Shown in pieces: positions 12,023-22,132 of a DNA stretch of 64,000 bases (the first letter of the stretch is position 1; each line of letters begins with the position of its first letter). The notes under the pieces were generated by a model. The model did not search any database. It was not told the DNA's origin and saw nothing but the letters and a program-made list of their open reading frames with translations. Source of the DNA: Morganella morganii (GTDB taxonomy: Bacteria; Pseudomonadota; Gammaproteobacteria; Enterobacterales; Enterobacteriaceae); contig NZ_VKKS01000001.1 of the NCBI RefSeq assembly GCF_019402645.1, positions 1,063,572 through 1,127,571 of the forward strand, given 5' to 3'. The position numbers and the translations under genes are program-made.

Positions 12023-13257
12023 CAGACCTTATCTCCGGCAGCGGCTTTTTTCTGACCGGACACCACATCAACCTGTGCGCCGTCGGTCAGGCGGTCAATC
12101 CCGTCGGTCACCAGAGTATCGCCGGCGCTGACGCCGCTTTTGATCACCACGCGTTCCGGGGTCTGTAACTCCACATCCACAATTTGTTTACGGACTTTAT
12201 TTCCGGCTTCCAGCAGCCAGACATAATTACCTTCCGTTCCCATCTGCAATGCGGCATTCGGGATCACCACCGCATTCTCCAGCTGGCCGACCTGTAACAG
12301 CACATTGACAAACTGGTTCGGGAACAGCAGATCGTCATCATTGGTAAACCGCGCCTTGGCTTTTACTGTGCCAGTGGCGGCATCAATCCGGTTATCCAGT
12401 GTCAGCAGTTTGCCCTGCGCCAGCCGGATGCTGTTATCTTTGTTCAGAGCGGTGACCGTGAGTTCCGGCAGGGTGCGCTGCGCCATGCGGATCAGCGGGA
12501 TATCATTTTCCGGGACGGTAAACAGCACATCCGCAGGGGCTGTCTGGTTGATCACCACCAGCGGCATGGCTGTTCCGGCGGTGATAAAGTTGCCGGTATC
12601 TACCTGACGCAGCCCCATTTTTCCGCTGATAGGCGCGGTGATGCGGCTGTAGGTCAGTTGCAGTTTCGCGCTGTCGATAGCTGCCTGATCGACCTTAATA
12701 CCGGCTTCCGCTGACTTGACCAGTGCCTGCTGGGTGTCCAGTTCCTGTTGCGAAATCACATGAGTGGCCGCGAGTTTCTGATAGCGGCTCAGGTCACGGC
12801 GGGCGTTGGCAAGCGTAGCCTGATCTTTGGCTGACTGTCCCTGTGCCTGCGCCAGCTGAATCTCAAACGGACGCGGGTCGATGGTGAACAGGAGGTCACC
12901 CGCATTCACTTTCTGCCCTTCCTCAAAATGGATCTGCATCAGTTGCCCTTCCACGCGGCTGGTTACCGTCACGGAATTTGCCGCCTGTACGGTACCGAGT
13001 GCTGACAAGGTCCGCGGAATGGTCTCAGAAACAGCTTTTGCCACCTGTACCGGTGCCAGCGGCGGCCGGCCCGGACGGTTATTGTTTTTACCTGCGGAAG
13101 CCCCCGGTTTTCCGGCAGCAGGCGGGGAGGCCGGTGCCGCAGAATGAAAGTAATGATAGGTGCCGTAACCGGCTGCGCCCAGAAGGAGAACGGCAATCGT
13201 AATGCCTGTGCGTTTCTTTCTCTTTTGTACATTGTTCATTATGGGATTACTCATCAT
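12022..13257 (-). CDS. mdtA: Membrane fusion protein MdtA of the MdtABC-TolC pump
   Basis: A 411-residue periplasmic adaptor: an N-terminal anchor (about residues 17-33, [19 protein letters not shown]) and a Pro/Gly/Ala-rich linker. Then come a biotinyl-lipoyl-like half ([33 protein letters not shown]), a coiled hairpin with many Gln/Ala, the second lipoyl half and beta-barrel, and the membrane-proximal domain ending [15 protein letters not shown]. It links MdtB/C to TolC. Two adjacent ATG codons follow an AAGGA site; spacing suits the second (13254) slightly better. It is the first gene of the operon, and a weak BaeR-like site lies upstream. Confidence 0.94.
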   Translation of the reverse strand: MMSNPIMNNVQKRKKRTGITIAVLLLGAAGYGTYHYFHSAAPASPPAAGKPGASAGKNNNRPGRPPLAPVQVAKAVSETIPRTLSALGTVQAANSVTVTSRVEGQLMQIHFEEGQKVNAGDLLFTIDPRPFEIQLAQAQGQSAKDQATLANARRDLSRYQKLAATHVISQQELDTQQALVKSAEAGIKVDQAAIDSAKLQLTYSRITAPISGKMGLRQVDTGNFITAGTAMPLVVINQTAPADVLFTVPENDIPLIRMAQRTLPELTVTALNKDNSIRLAQGKLLTLDNRIDAATGTVKAKARFTNDDDLLFPNQFVNVLLQVGQLENAVVIPNAALQMGTEGNYVWLLEAGNKVRKQIVDVELQTPERVVIKSGVSAGDTLVTDGIDRLTDGAQVDVVSGQKKAAAGDKV

Positions 13258-13304
13258 TCCTTTTTACCCGGTGCTGCCGGGGTACGCGTAAGGGCACAAA
13301 ACAA

Positions 13305-13326
13305 CCTGAATTATGATGGGGATAGT
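13305..13326 (-). promoter_or_regulatory. Possible BaeR-binding site upstream of mdtA
   Basis: On the minus strand about 50-70 bases before mdtA is TATCCCCATCATAATTC. It resembles the published E. coli BaeR-box core CTCCATDATTGGC at CCCCATCAT (8 of 9 in that stretch, allowing for the degenerate base) but departs in the last four bases. Only one such site was seen. Treat it as a candidate; BaeR control of this operon is expected from the family but not shown here. Confidence 0.25.
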
Positions 13327-13528
13327 GTACCGGTAAATCTGATCGTAAAAATGGAAGAATTGTGAAAATAACGTTGATACAGGTAAATGTACATGGTTTC
13401 AGCGGTGTCCGCTTTTATGTCAGGCACTTTATCGTCCCTTAAGGAAATATTACCGGTGTGGTTTACTCAGTTTATGATGTGCAGTAACATTACGAATTAT
13501 TAACAAGCTGATAATGCGCATTATAATG

Positions 13529-13885
13529 ATGAAAAACAGACTTATTATTGTCTCTGCTCTGCTGCTTTCCGGCTGTTCCTCTGTCTGGGTGGAAGTGCCG
13601 GGCGGCTCTGTATACACAAGGGCAGAAGCAACTGCTTTCTGTGAACCGGAATCACACAAGCTTTATCCGGTCAAAAATGAAGTTGCCCGGCGTAGTGTGA
13701 TGCGGGATGTGGAAAAACGCTGCAAAAAGGATGATGACTGCGGTGACAGCAAAACTTACAAAGAGCAGACGCCGGTGACGGAAAGTTATGTGATGGATGT
13801 GAATGAAGACAGCAGAAACCGCTATTTCTACAGTTGTATGAGAACAAAAGGCTGGGATCGGGAAGACCGCTGGATGTGGGAATAA
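13529..13885 (+). CDS. Small lipoprotein of unknown function
   Basis: A 118-residue protein with a short signal peptide and a lipobox LSGC (lipidated Cys16 if the start MKNRLIIVSALLLSGC is used). Two in-frame ATG codons lie just upstream (13514, 13526); none has a strong ribosome site, so the start is uncertain. After the lipobox four more cysteines are visible (AFCEPE, KRCKKDDDCGD, YSCMRTKGW). The closing CMxxKGW phrase is common in small enterobacterial lipoproteins, and the cysteines may pair in the periplasm. It sits alone between mdtA (divergent) and a decayed exported-protein gene (convergent). No function is assigned. Confidence 0.75.
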   Translation: MKNRLIIVSALLLSGCSSVWVEVPGGSVYTRAEATAFCEPESHKLYPVKNEVARRSVMRDVEKRCKKDDDCGDSKTYKEQTPVTESYVMDVNEDSRNRYFYSCMRTKGWDREDRWMWE

Positions 13886-13894
13886 ACAGGGATT

Positions 13895-14090
13895 TCAGGG
13901 CAGATATTGTACTGCCCTGACGAAAATTCCGCGCTCCGTATTGCGCAGTATTCGGCCTTTTTCATACATCGCCCGGCCATTTAAAAACTGAATTCTGCCG
14001 GCTTCCGGCTGTGGCGGCATCATTGCCCGGCGGGATTGCGGCCAATGCGGAAAGGGAAAACAGACAACCCGCGATAATATTTTTCTTCAT
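13895..14090 (-). pseudogene. Frameshifted small exported protein
   Basis: On the minus strand an ATG at 14090 with an AGGAG site starts a clean signal peptide, [18 protein letters not shown], but the frame runs into a stop at 13962. If the frame shifts near IPPG (about 14020-14028), it continues as [18 protein letters not shown] and on through [14 protein letters not shown] to a stop at 13895. That tail looks like genuine protein. The simplest reading is a gene of about 64 codons broken by one indel; a sequencing error is equally possible. The last bases also form a 9-bp hairpin (13895-13920) that may end the convergent lipoprotein transcript. No family was recognised. Confidence 0.45.
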
Positions 14091-14457
14091 GACATCTCCT
14101 TGTCAGATACAGCAGTATTACTCAGAAGCCCGTTCGCCAGCGCAGGGCGGAGGAGTGCCGATTGCTGTTAACTCTTTCAAAAAAGAATAATGAAGCAGCC
14201 GGAAAATAAGTAAGTATTTTTGATGATGACTTTCAGATAATTTGATAGAGACAGCGATATTTTTGTTAATATACTGATAAATAAAACCAGTGAAATATGA
14301 TGAGGAAAGATAATACACAGATATTATAAGAAAATATAAAGAGTCAGGTTTTATTTTTGTCATCATATTATTAACAATTAAAATGAATGAATCCCCCGGC
14401 TTTTGCCGTGAATCACTGTTGTCGCTACACGCTTTGTGTATCACTGCGTATACTCAC

Positions 14458-14476
14458 AATGAGTAAGATTCTCATT
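14458..14476. promoter_or_regulatory. Candidate Fur box upstream of the DoxX gene
   Basis: AATGAGTAAGATTCTCATT has inverted arms (AATGAG/CTCATT) and contains the half-site ATTCTCA found in 7-1-7 Fur sites. It lies 15 bases before the DoxX start codon, where a bound repressor would block transcription or loading. A sequence matching at 15 of 19 positions lies upstream of ybaN (55046), and a stronger Fur-like site precedes ryhB in this window. Confidence 0.4.
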
Positions 14477-14491
14477 CAACAGAGGTATATT

Positions 14492-14914
14492 ATGACAGGT
14501 GTAATCAACAGGCTGTTATCACACGACGATGCCGGAAAATTATTACTGCGGCTGGCGGTCGGCGGATTAATGTTGTTTCACGGTATCGGTAAATTGCTCA
14601 CCGGTGCGGCGGGGATAAAAGGGCTGCTGGCCTCCTTCGGGTTACCGGAGTTTATCGCCTACGGTACTTATTTCGGGGAAATTGTCGCACCGGTCTTTAT
14701 TATTCTCGGTATTCTGACCCGGCCGTCCGCGTTGCTGGTTTCCTTCACGATGGTGGTTGCCTGGCTGATGATCGGGGTGAATAAAACCTTTATGCTCGAC
14801 CCGACAGGGGCATGGGCGATTGAAAGCCTGATGTATTTCTTTATCAGTGGTATTGCGCTGGCCTTCATTGGTCCGGGAAAATACTCGGTTATGAAAAACC
14901 CGGCCTGGCGCTGA
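14492..14914 (+). CDS. DoxX-family membrane protein
   Basis: A 140-residue protein with four predicted membrane spans (about residues 17-33, 53-73, 80-100 and 111-130). It carries the DoxX signature LLLRLAVGGLMLFHGIGKL near its N-terminus. DoxX/DoxD-like proteins are linked to quinone or thiol redox processes in some organisms, but the role of this enterobacterial type is not established. The start MTGVINRLLSHDDAGK has an AGAGG ribosome site; the frame is open further upstream but without homologous-looking sequence. A Fur-like site directly upstream suggests iron-responsive expression. It converges on the MHS transporter. Confidence 0.85.
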   Translation: MTGVINRLLSHDDAGKLLLRLAVGGLMLFHGIGKLLTGAAGIKGLLASFGLPEFIAYGTYFGEIVAPVFIILGILTRPSALLVSFTMVVAWLMIGVNKTFMLDPTGAWAIESLMYFFISGIALAFIGPGKYSVMKNPAWR

Positions 14915-14922
14915 TTCAGACG

Positions 14923-14950
14923 ATAAAAAAAGGCGGATCATCATCCGCCC
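14923..14950. terminator. Terminator between the DoxX gene and the MHS transporter
   Basis: GGCGGAT-CATC-ATCCGCC hairpin. On the minus strand it is followed by seven T, making a strong terminator for the transporter gene that ends at 14971. On the plus strand the trailing sequence is only moderately T-rich, so it probably also ends the DoxX transcript, less efficiently. Confidence 0.85.
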
Positions 14951-14970
14951 TTGCTGTTTTTGTTGTTCCG

Positions 14971-16320
14971 TTATGACGGCTGTGCTGTAACGGCGTTCAT
15001 ATCTTGTGCTTTGCGCGCCGTCCAGCCTTTGTGAGCCAGCGGCATAAAGCCGATGATAATCGCCAGTACTGACACACCTGCCACATAATACGCCGGTGCC
15101 ATTGCACTTTTTTGTAACCATGCGCCGGTCAGCATCGGGGTTAACCCGCCGAATACTGCGTAAGCCATGTTGTAGGCAAAGGACAATCCGGAGAACCGGA
15201 TTGCCGGCGGGAATGTGCGGGTACTGATGATTGGCGTGGTGACAATCGCACCGACAAAAAAGCCCATGACTGCATAGTTAATCACCAGGGATGTCGCCGC
15301 GATATCCGGTGACAGCGCACTGTAGAAGTGAAATGCCGTTACCGCTAATCCGCCCCAGGACAATGCCAGAGTCACACGGCTGCCGGTTTTATCTTCCAGC
15401 CAGCCCCAGAAAATGCAGCCGAGAGTCAATGTCAGTGTGGCCACGCAGTTTGCCTGCAATGACAGTGTGCGATCAATGCCGTACATTTTTTCCACCACAA
15501 CTGACGGCGTCATCAGAATGATAACCACGATAGCGGTGGATAATGACCAGGTCAGTCCTGCGGTGACAAAGCAGGCCATTTTGTGGTTTTTCAGTACCGT
15601 TTTTACCGGCATCTCTTCGGATAATGCCCGTTTGGCGGCCATTTCTTTAAAAATCGGTGTTTCCTGCAAAAAGCGGCGCAGATACACTGAGATCAGACCA
15701 AATACACCGCCCAGGATAAACGGAATACGCCATGCCCATGCGGTCACTTCTGCCGCGCTGTAAGAGGCCTGAACTGCGATAGCGACCAGCGAACCGAGCA
15801 GAATACCGCCGGTGATCCCGGAGGTCAGCGTGCCGACACCCAGTCCGTAGCGCTGTTCCGGCGTGTGTTCCGCGATAAATACCCAGGCGCCCGGCATCTC
15901 ACCACCGATAGCCGCACCCTGTAAGATCCGCATCAGCAGTAACAGAATGGGGGCCGCCACACCGATGCTTTCATAGGTCGGCAGCATACCGATCACCAGC
16001 GTCGGGACGGCCATCAGGAAAATACTCAGGGTAAACATGCGCTTGCGGCCGATAATATCGCCGAAGTGCGCCATAATGATTCCGCCGAGCGGACGCGCCA
16101 GATAACCGGCTGCAAAAATCCCCAGCGTTTTCATCTGGGCGATAAACTCATTATCACCCGGGAAAAACAGGTGAGTTAGTGTACCGGTAAAAAACACAAA
16201 TATGACAAAATCATAGAATTCAAGCGTGCCGCCGAGGGAAGATAACCCCAGTGTTTTATAATCGTTTTTATTTAATGGCCTTGCCTGAGGCTGACTTAAT
16301 GGCGATGTGGTTGTTGTCAT
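14971..16320 (-). CDS. MFS transporter, metabolite:H+ symporter (MHS) family
   Basis: A 449-residue, 12-span major facilitator. The N-terminal run SSLGGTLEFYDFVIFVFFTG and the loop 2-3 motif GDIIGRKRMF are characteristic of the MHS group (ProP, ShiA, KgtP, CitA). The loop LPTYESIGVAAPILLLLMRILQG and GGEMPGAWVFIAEH also fit. Substrates in this group range from dicarboxylates to betaines and shikimate; nothing seen here selects one. It is monocistronic, preceded by about 600 bases without a clear gene, and ends at a strong terminator. The start MTTTTSPLSQPQARPLNKND gives the hydrophilic head usual for MHS proteins. Confidence 0.88.
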   Translation of the reverse strand: MTTTTSPLSQPQARPLNKNDYKTLGLSSLGGTLEFYDFVIFVFFTGTLTHLFFPGDNEFIAQMKTLGIFAAGYLARPLGGIIMAHFGDIIGRKRMFTLSIFLMAVPTLVIGMLPTYESIGVAAPILLLLMRILQGAAIGGEMPGAWVFIAEHTPEQRYGLGVGTLTSGITGGILLGSLVAIAVQASYSAAEVTAWAWRIPFILGGVFGLISVYLRRFLQETPIFKEMAAKRALSEEMPVKTVLKNHKMACFVTAGLTWSLSTAIVVIILMTPSVVVEKMYGIDRTLSLQANCVATLTLTLGCIFWGWLEDKTGSRVTLALSWGGLAVTAFHFYSALSPDIAATSLVINYAVMGFFVGAIVTTPIISTRTFPPAIRFSGLSFAYNMAYAVFGGLTPMLTGAWLQKSAMAPAYYVAGVSVLAIIIGFMPLAHKGWTARKAQDMNAVTAQPS

Positions 16321-16858
16321 AATTATGTCCTTTTATTTACTCACTTATTCAATGACGGGGGTCGTGTCATTTTTTTTCTCATTTGTATTTCCCAAAAGAG
16401 AGATGGCGGCAACAATATCCCGGCTATCACAGGGATAACCGGAAATAAAAAACGGTAATTGTCTGTTGCCGGAGGGTATGCTTTGTTATAGCAAGAAATT
16501 CCGTATATTGTAAACAGCACCCGCAAAAACAAGGTGTATATTCTTATTGGTTGGATTAGGTTGGCGCATTAAACTAAATATGATTTACATCACGGATGAT
16601 AACGTTAAGGAATCCGGAATAGCAGAATATTATGAAAACCGGGGTCGGTAATTAACGGAATAATTGTAGTTTCAGACTTCATTATTATTTTACCGGGAAT
16701 AAATAGTGGTAAATAAATATAAATAAGTGTGACCGGCATGACGATTATTTCACGGCAACAGTACAGAAGTGATCATATTCACCTGATATTACCCGTCCGG
16801 TGCCATAATCCACTGTTCCGGGAGTGCAAAGGCAGGGCGGGGATCCGGCGGGAGGAAG
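16321..16858. other. Long gene-free region with possible FNR-like site
   Basis: No convincing gene is seen on either strand; the open frames here have no ribosome sites and unlikely composition. It includes AT-rich sequence that could hold the promoter of the MHS transporter. One short symmetrical element, TGATTTACATCA at 16581-16592, has the TGAT-N4-ATCA core of an FNR/CRP-type site, but it is about 260 bases from the nearest start codon. A partial inverted repeat (TATCCC/GGGATA) lies near 16417-16440. Confidence 0.4.
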
Positions 16859-16906
16859 TAAAAACGGCCACGGAGAACAGAAGCAAAACTTCTCTTTCCG
16901 TAGCCG
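16859..16906 (-). terminator. Rho-independent terminator after mgtE
   Basis: On the minus strand, about 25 bases after mgtE, a long stem (CGGCTACGGA pairing with TCCGTGGCCG through one G-T wobble, extended by AGAAG/CTTCT around a TTTTG loop) is followed by TTTTTA. It would close the ppk-ppx-mgtE message. Confidence 0.8.
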
Positions 16907-16929
16907 CAGCGGATTACCCGGGCAAAAAA

Positions 16930-18393
16930 TCAGACCAGAAACAAGGTGGCAAGACCTAAAAAGATGAAAAATCCACCGGTATCAGTGATGGCGGTGATCA
17001 TCACACTGGAGCCGAGTGCCGGATCACGGCCGAGTTTCATCATCGTCAGCGGAATCAGTACACCCATTATGGCGGCCATCAGCAGGTTAAGCACCATTGC
17101 CAGTGTCATCACGGCGCCCATGGCGATATCGCCGTAGAGCAGATAAGTGACGACCCCCATAATCCCGCCCCAGACAACGCCGTTGATAAAGGCGACTCCC
17201 AGCTCACGCAACAGCAGGAAGGAGAAACTGCCTTTCTGGATCTGGTGAAGCGCCAGTGCGCGGACAATCATGGTGATTGTCTGGTTACCGGTGTTACCGC
17301 CGATACCGGCGACAATCGGCATCAGGGTGGCGAGTGCAACCAACTGGGAAATGGTATGCTCAAACACGCCAATCACGCGGGAAGCCACAAACGCGGTACA
17401 GAGGTTAATCGCCAGCCACGCCCAGCGGTTTTTTACCGCCTGGCCGACCGGGGCAAACACATCCTCTTCCGGACTTAAGCCCCCCATACGGCGGATGTTT
17501 TCCTCGCTCTCTTCATTCAGGTTATCAACGATATCCTCAACGGTCAGTCGTCCGAGCAGCCGCCCGTTATTATCAACGACGGCGGCGGAGATTAAGTCAT
17601 AACGTTCGAACGCACCGGAGGCATCTTCGCCTTTTTCATCCGGCAGGAAAGTGACCGGCTCGGTTTTCATCACATCAGAAACCAGTTTATCCGGTGACTG
17701 GGTAAGAATGGTGGTCAGCGGCAGTTCGCCCTGTAAAATATTATTGCTGTCGATAACAAAGATTTTATCTGTGGCTTCCGGAATATTGCTGCGGTAACGC
17801 AGAAAACGCTGAACCGTTTTCAGCGGGACATTGCCGCGCACAGTGACAAATTCAAAGTCCATCATCTGCCCGATACTGTCAGCCGGATACTGAAGAACGG
17901 TGCGGATGCGGTTACGCAGACTCGGTTCCAGGTAGGTCAGCAGGCGGCGCATGGTATCGCGCGGCAGGTGCTCGGCGATATAAGCCTGCTCATCCACATG
18001 CAGCGTGGCGACGGCACGCAGCAGCTCTTTGTCTGACATATCTTTAATCAGACTGTCCCACACGGAAACAGACGCTTCCACCAGCACTTCCCCGCGCTGG
18101 TGGTTATCAATCAGATGCCAGAGTGCGAGACGCTCATCATAGGGCAGGGCTTCCAGCATATCCGCAAGGTCAGCGGCGTGGAGGTCAGTCAGCAGATTTT
18201 TGACTAATTTTGATTTTGAATGCAGCTCATCATCACTGAGCCTGGCATGTTCATCAGCGGTGCCCAGAATGGTTTCCACGAACTGTGAGTCGTTGAGAAA
18301 CAAGGGCAAAACCTGCTGACGAATGTGTGCCAGCCGCTGGGAGTGCGGATTGACCGGTGATGAATTATCAATGGAGAAACTGTGTTCAGACAT
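16930..18393 (-). CDS. mgtE: Magnesium transporter MgtE
   Basis: A 487-residue protein with the MgtE plan. An N-terminal helical domain (DLHAADLADMLEALPYDERLALWHL) comes first, then two CBS domains (roughly residues 150-275) and a five-span membrane domain. The pore-region signature LATLMPIVAGIGGNTGNQTITMIVRALA is intact. The CBS/N domains close the channel when cytosolic Mg2+ is high. It follows ppx by about 57 bases with no terminator between them, so it is probably co-transcribed with ppk-ppx. E. coli K-12 lacks this gene; Mg2+ is the counter-ion and cofactor of polyphosphate, which makes the pairing plausible. Confidence 0.93.
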   Translation of the reverse strand: MSEHSFSIDNSSPVNPHSQRLAHIRQQVLPLFLNDSQFVETILGTADEHARLSDDELHSKSKLVKNLLTDLHAADLADMLEALPYDERLALWHLIDNHQRGEVLVEASVSVWDSLIKDMSDKELLRAVATLHVDEQAYIAEHLPRDTMRRLLTYLEPSLRNRIRTVLQYPADSIGQMMDFEFVTVRGNVPLKTVQRFLRYRSNIPEATDKIFVIDSNNILQGELPLTTILTQSPDKLVSDVMKTEPVTFLPDEKGEDASGAFERYDLISAAVVDNNGRLLGRLTVEDIVDNLNEESEENIRRMGGLSPEEDVFAPVGQAVKNRWAWLAINLCTAFVASRVIGVFEHTISQLVALATLMPIVAGIGGNTGNQTITMIVRALALHQIQKGSFSFLLLRELGVAFINGVVWGGIMGVVTYLLYGDIAMGAVMTLAMVLNLLMAAIMGVLIPLTMMKLGRDPALGSSVMITAITDTGGFFIFLGLATLFLV

Positions 18394-18450
18394 GATTTTC
18401 CTTTACACATAAAACTTTAAACAAATAAGACTGGCCGGGGATTCTCCCTG

Positions 18451-19983
18451 TTAGACGTCTTCTTCTTTAATTCCGAGGTGCCAGCCGGGCACATCATCCC
18501 AGTAATCCTGCTCTTTTTCCAGATCGAGCTGCATTAATGTATTGATAGTCAGATAGTGGCGCGGAAAAAACAGTGTCCAGTGTCCTTCATTGGTTTCCAG
18601 ACGCAGCGATGAGCGTTTGGTGGTGGACTGGCGCTGATTATTCAGTAATACCGCGAGACGCAGGATCTGTATCAGGGGGATGACCTGTTTACGTTTAAAC
18701 AGTGTGAATTTCGGGATATCGTCACTCTTAATCGCTTTGCGGTGATAGCGCACCAGCGTGGCGAGCAGCAGTTGCTGTTCCTGAGTGAATCCCGGTAAAT
18801 TGGTATTTTGCAGAATATAGGCTGAATGGCGCTGCAGGCCGGACAGGTTGATGCTCAGCCCGACCTCGTGGAGCCAGACAGCCCATACCAGAATCGCTTC
18901 CTGTTGCGGATCAGCCAGGGACGGATTCTGCTCCGCCCATTGCCGGTACAGGTTTTTCATGGTGGTCAGGACACGCAGTACCTGAGCGTTGTCCACATTG
19001 TAGTGCTCCACCAGGCTTTGTGCGGTGCGCTGGCGGATGTCCTGATGACGGAAACGGCCTTCCATCTCATACAGCACCCCTTCGCGCAGGGCACCGGCAG
19101 ACAGGCGCAGTTCCGTGATTTCCAGCGCATCAAACAGACCGCACAGAATCGCCAGGCCCGGGACAAACACTTTTTTGCGATCGTCCGACAACCCCGGTAA
19201 ATTCAGGGCATCAAAACGCTTATAACGCAGTACCTGTTTGACCAGCATTTCCAGGCGGACAGGGGTGATAATACCGTCCCGTTCCCCCAGTTCACGCAGG
19301 ATCTCACAGGCTGCTTTGATGGTGCCGGATGCGCCGAGACATACATCCCAGCCCTGCACACGGAAAGCAATCGCCAGATTTTCCAGTTTGGAGACTGCCA
19401 TCAGCCGGGCTCGGTTAAAATTGGCTTCGGTGATTTTGCCGTCCGGAAAAAACTGACGGCTGAAACTGACACAGCCCATGCGGCGGCTTTCAATCAAAAT
19501 CGGCTCAAAACGTTCGCCGATCACCAGTTCTGTCGAACCGCCGCCGATATCAATCACCAGTTTGCGGCCTTTTTCGGGTTGCGTGTGCTCGACGCCCATA
19601 AAAATCAGGCGCGCTTCCTCGTGACCTGAAATAATTTCAATCGGGTAGGGGATAACCGTTGCGGCGCGTTCGAGAAACTCGTGCGCATTGATCGCCTCAC
19701 GCAGACTGTGTGTACCGACAATGGTGACCTGCGCGGCGGGAAAACCCTGAAGACGCTCGGCAAACAGTGCCAGACAGGCCAGCCCGCGCTCAATGGCTTC
19801 TTCACTCAGCTCATTTTTATCATTTAAGCCTTCAGCCAGATAAACCCGCTGTTTCAGGCGACTGAGAACCTGGAGTGCGCCGTTGACAATACGGGCAATC
19901 ACCATATGAAAGCTGTTCGACCCGAGGTCGATGGCTGCAATTTCCAGCGGACGATCTTTTTCAGTGATCAGTGATAATGGCAT
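18451..19983 (-). CDS. ppx: Exopolyphosphatase
   Basis: A 510-residue Ppx/GppA-family enzyme. The ASKHA-fold phosphate motifs are visible: [18 protein letters not shown] near the N-terminus and [20 protein letters not shown] around residue 140-160. The C-terminal half has the HD-like helical region including [25 protein letters not shown]. It removes terminal orthophosphates from long-chain polyphosphate and opposes Ppk. The start has an AAAAGG site and is 11 bases after the ppk stop codon, the same ppk-ppx arrangement as in E. coli. Confidence 0.95.
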   Translation of the reverse strand: MPLSLITEKDRPLEIAAIDLGSNSFHMVIARIVNGALQVLSRLKQRVYLAEGLNDKNELSEEAIERGLACLALFAERLQGFPAAQVTIVGTHSLREAINAHEFLERAATVIPYPIEIISGHEEARLIFMGVEHTQPEKGRKLVIDIGGGSTELVIGERFEPILIESRRMGCVSFSRQFFPDGKITEANFNRARLMAVSKLENLAIAFRVQGWDVCLGASGTIKAACEILRELGERDGIITPVRLEMLVKQVLRYKRFDALNLPGLSDDRKKVFVPGLAILCGLFDALEITELRLSAGALREGVLYEMEGRFRHQDIRQRTAQSLVEHYNVDNAQVLRVLTTMKNLYRQWAEQNPSLADPQQEAILVWAVWLHEVGLSINLSGLQRHSAYILQNTNLPGFTQEQQLLLATLVRYHRKAIKSDDIPKFTLFKRKQVIPLIQILRLAVLLNNQRQSTTKRSSLRLETNEGHWTLFFPRHYLTINTLMQLDLEKEQDYWDDVPGWHLGIKEEDV

Positions 19984-19994
19984 GCACGGGCCTT

Positions 19995-22067
19995 TTAGTT
20001 ATCCGGTTGTTCCAGGGAACGAATATAGTCATAAATCGCCATCTGCGAGCGGACTTTCCGCTTGTTGCCGCGCGGCACATAATGGTTGGACATCTCTTTG
20101 TCGAGATAACGCGCCTTCTCATTATCACTGAACTGAATGTCCAGAATATCGAGCACCCGGCGGCGCAGCACCGGATCCAGCAGACGAACCGCCACTTCAA
20201 TCCGGTAGTCGATATTGCGGGTCATCCAGTCCGCAGAGGAGAGATAGACTTTTTCATCCCCTTTATTGGTGAATACATACACCCTGTCATGCTCCAGGAA
20301 ACGGTCAACGATACTGGTTACCTGGATATTCTCACTGTATGGCACCTGTCCCGGTACCAGTGCACACATCCCGCGCACCAGCAGACGGATTTTTACCCCG
20401 GCCTCTGAGGCATCATACAGACGCTCACTCAGCTGTTTATCAACCAGGTTATTGATTTTCAATGTGATCCCGGCGTCATAACCAGCCAGTGCATTGGCAA
20501 TTTCATCATCAATCAGCTGATTAAACATCGCCCGTGAATTCTGCGGGGACACCATCAGGTTATCAAAGGAGACCGGCCGGTACGGGTTCTCAATAAAGTT
20601 GAATACGCGCCGGACTTCATTGGTGATCTCTTCGTTGGCGGTCAGCAGCGAGTAATCCGTGTAGGTACGCGCGGTTTTTTCGTTGAAGTTACCGGTGCCG
20701 ATATGGGCATAACGGCGGATCACATCCCCTTCTTCCAGCCGCGAGATAATAAACAGTTTGGCGTGGATTTTCAGCCCCGGCGCGGAGAAAATAACATGCA
20801 CGCCGGCTGCCGTCAGGTGTTTTGCCCAGTGGATATTGGCCTCTTCATCAAAACGCGCCTGTAATTCCACCACCACGGTAACTTTTTTTCCGTTGTGTGC
20901 CGCGTGGATCATGGAATCAATAATGCGGGAGTCCTTGGCGACACGATAGATATTCATCTTGATGGAAATCACGCTCGGGTCAAAGGAGGCCTGGCGCAGC
21001 AGTTCCAGCACATGCTCGAACGTGTGATACGGATAATAGAGCAGCACATCCCGCTCGCGGATAGCATCAAACCCGTTGCGGTGATGATCAAACCAGACGT
21101 GGCGCAGACGCGGCAGCGGTTTGTGTAATAAATTCTTATTGCCTTCATTCGGGAAGCGGATGAAGTCCTTGAAATTATGATAGCGCCCGCCTGCAATGAC
21201 CGAGTCATCATTGGTCAGGCCGAGTTTTTCGCGCAGCAGTGTCACCATTTCATCCGGCATATCGCGCTGATACACAAAACGCACCGGCTCGGCGGTCAGA
21301 CGCTGTTTCAGGGTGGAAGACATCAGCTCCAGCATCCCGGATTCCATTTCGGTGGCGAGGTCATATTCCGCATCGCGCGTCATTTTCATGGAATAGGCGT
21401 TGAGGGCGTCGAAATCGAAAAAGCCCTTGAAAATTTCATCCAGACAGTAGCGCAGAATGTTATCGATAAGGATCATTGACTGGCGGCGGCGGCCATTTTC
21501 TGTCGGCAGAGTGACAAAGCGCGGCACTTTATCGGACGGAATTTCCAGCAGCGCATACCGGGTCTCACGGCCGGATTTGACAATTTCCACCACCAGATAG
21601 GTGTAATCATCTTTGAGAAATTCGACCAGGTCAGTGCTGGTCTGGATCATAATCGGCGTGATGTGCTGGCGCAGATGCTGGCGGAAATACTGACGCAGCC
21701 AGATTTGCTGTTTCGGTGAAATCTGGCGCTCGTTGATCAGAAAAATCTGATTACGTGCCATCTCCAGCAGCAGATCATTATACAGGGTATCAAATGCCTG
21801 ATCCTGTTTTGCCACTTTTGTTTCAATTTTGCGCAGCAGATGGCGTGCGCTGGCGCCGGAACCGCGCTGTTCCTCATTAATCAGGATGCGTCGTTTGACA
21901 TCCGCATAGCGGACTTTGTAAAACTCATCCAGATTATTTGAGTAAATGCCCAGAAAACGCATGCGTTCAACCAGCGGGTTGCGTTTGTCGGCGGCCTCCT
22001 GAAGAACCCGCTCGTTGAACGACAGCCAACTGAGTTCTTTTTCCATATAGAGCCTATCTTGGGACAT
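19995..22067 (-). CDS. ppk1: Polyphosphate kinase 1
   Basis: A 690-residue Ppk1 (E. coli enzyme 688). It begins [21 protein letters not shown], typical of the N domain. The two phospholipase-D-like C domains contain the catalytic His regions: [13 protein letters not shown], with [20 protein letters not shown] close by, and LEHDRVYVF with [18 protein letters not shown]. It polymerises the gamma-phosphate of ATP into polyphosphate at the membrane. A GGAG ribosome site precedes the ATG. It is the first gene of ppk-ppx-mgtE. Confidence 0.96.
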   Translation of the reverse strand: MSQDRLYMEKELSWLSFNERVLQEAADKRNPLVERMRFLGIYSNNLDEFYKVRYADVKRRILINEEQRGSGASARHLLRKIETKVAKQDQAFDTLYNDLLLEMARNQIFLINERQISPKQQIWLRQYFRQHLRQHITPIMIQTSTDLVEFLKDDYTYLVVEIVKSGRETRYALLEIPSDKVPRFVTLPTENGRRRQSMILIDNILRYCLDEIFKGFFDFDALNAYSMKMTRDAEYDLATEMESGMLELMSSTLKQRLTAEPVRFVYQRDMPDEMVTLLREKLGLTNDDSVIAGGRYHNFKDFIRFPNEGNKNLLHKPLPRLRHVWFDHHRNGFDAIRERDVLLYYPYHTFEHVLELLRQASFDPSVISIKMNIYRVAKDSRIIDSMIHAAHNGKKVTVVVELQARFDEEANIHWAKHLTAAGVHVIFSAPGLKIHAKLFIISRLEEGDVIRRYAHIGTGNFNEKTARTYTDYSLLTANEEITNEVRRVFNFIENPYRPVSFDNLMVSPQNSRAMFNQLIDDEIANALAGYDAGITLKINNLVDKQLSERLYDASEAGVKIRLLVRGMCALVPGQVPYSENIQVTSIVDRFLEHDRVYVFTNKGDEKVYLSSADWMTRNIDYRIEVAVRLLDPVLRRRVLDILDIQFSDNEKARYLDKEMSNHYVPRGNKRKVRSQMAIYDYIRSLEQPDN

Positions 22068-22132
22068 TGTTACTCCGGAACGGGTTACTCTGAATCAGGG
22101 TTAAACACAGCATACAGTCTACTAAAAAATCG

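Noticed and set aside
14118..14444. 108-codon minus-strand open frame
   Set aside because: Lies in an AT-rich intergenic stretch, has no ribosome site and no recognisable motif; overlaps the doxX promoter region and its Fur-like site.
16729..16959. 76-codon plus-strand open frame before mgtE
   Set aside because: Overlaps the mgtE terminator and 3' end on the other strand; no ribosome site or family resemblance.
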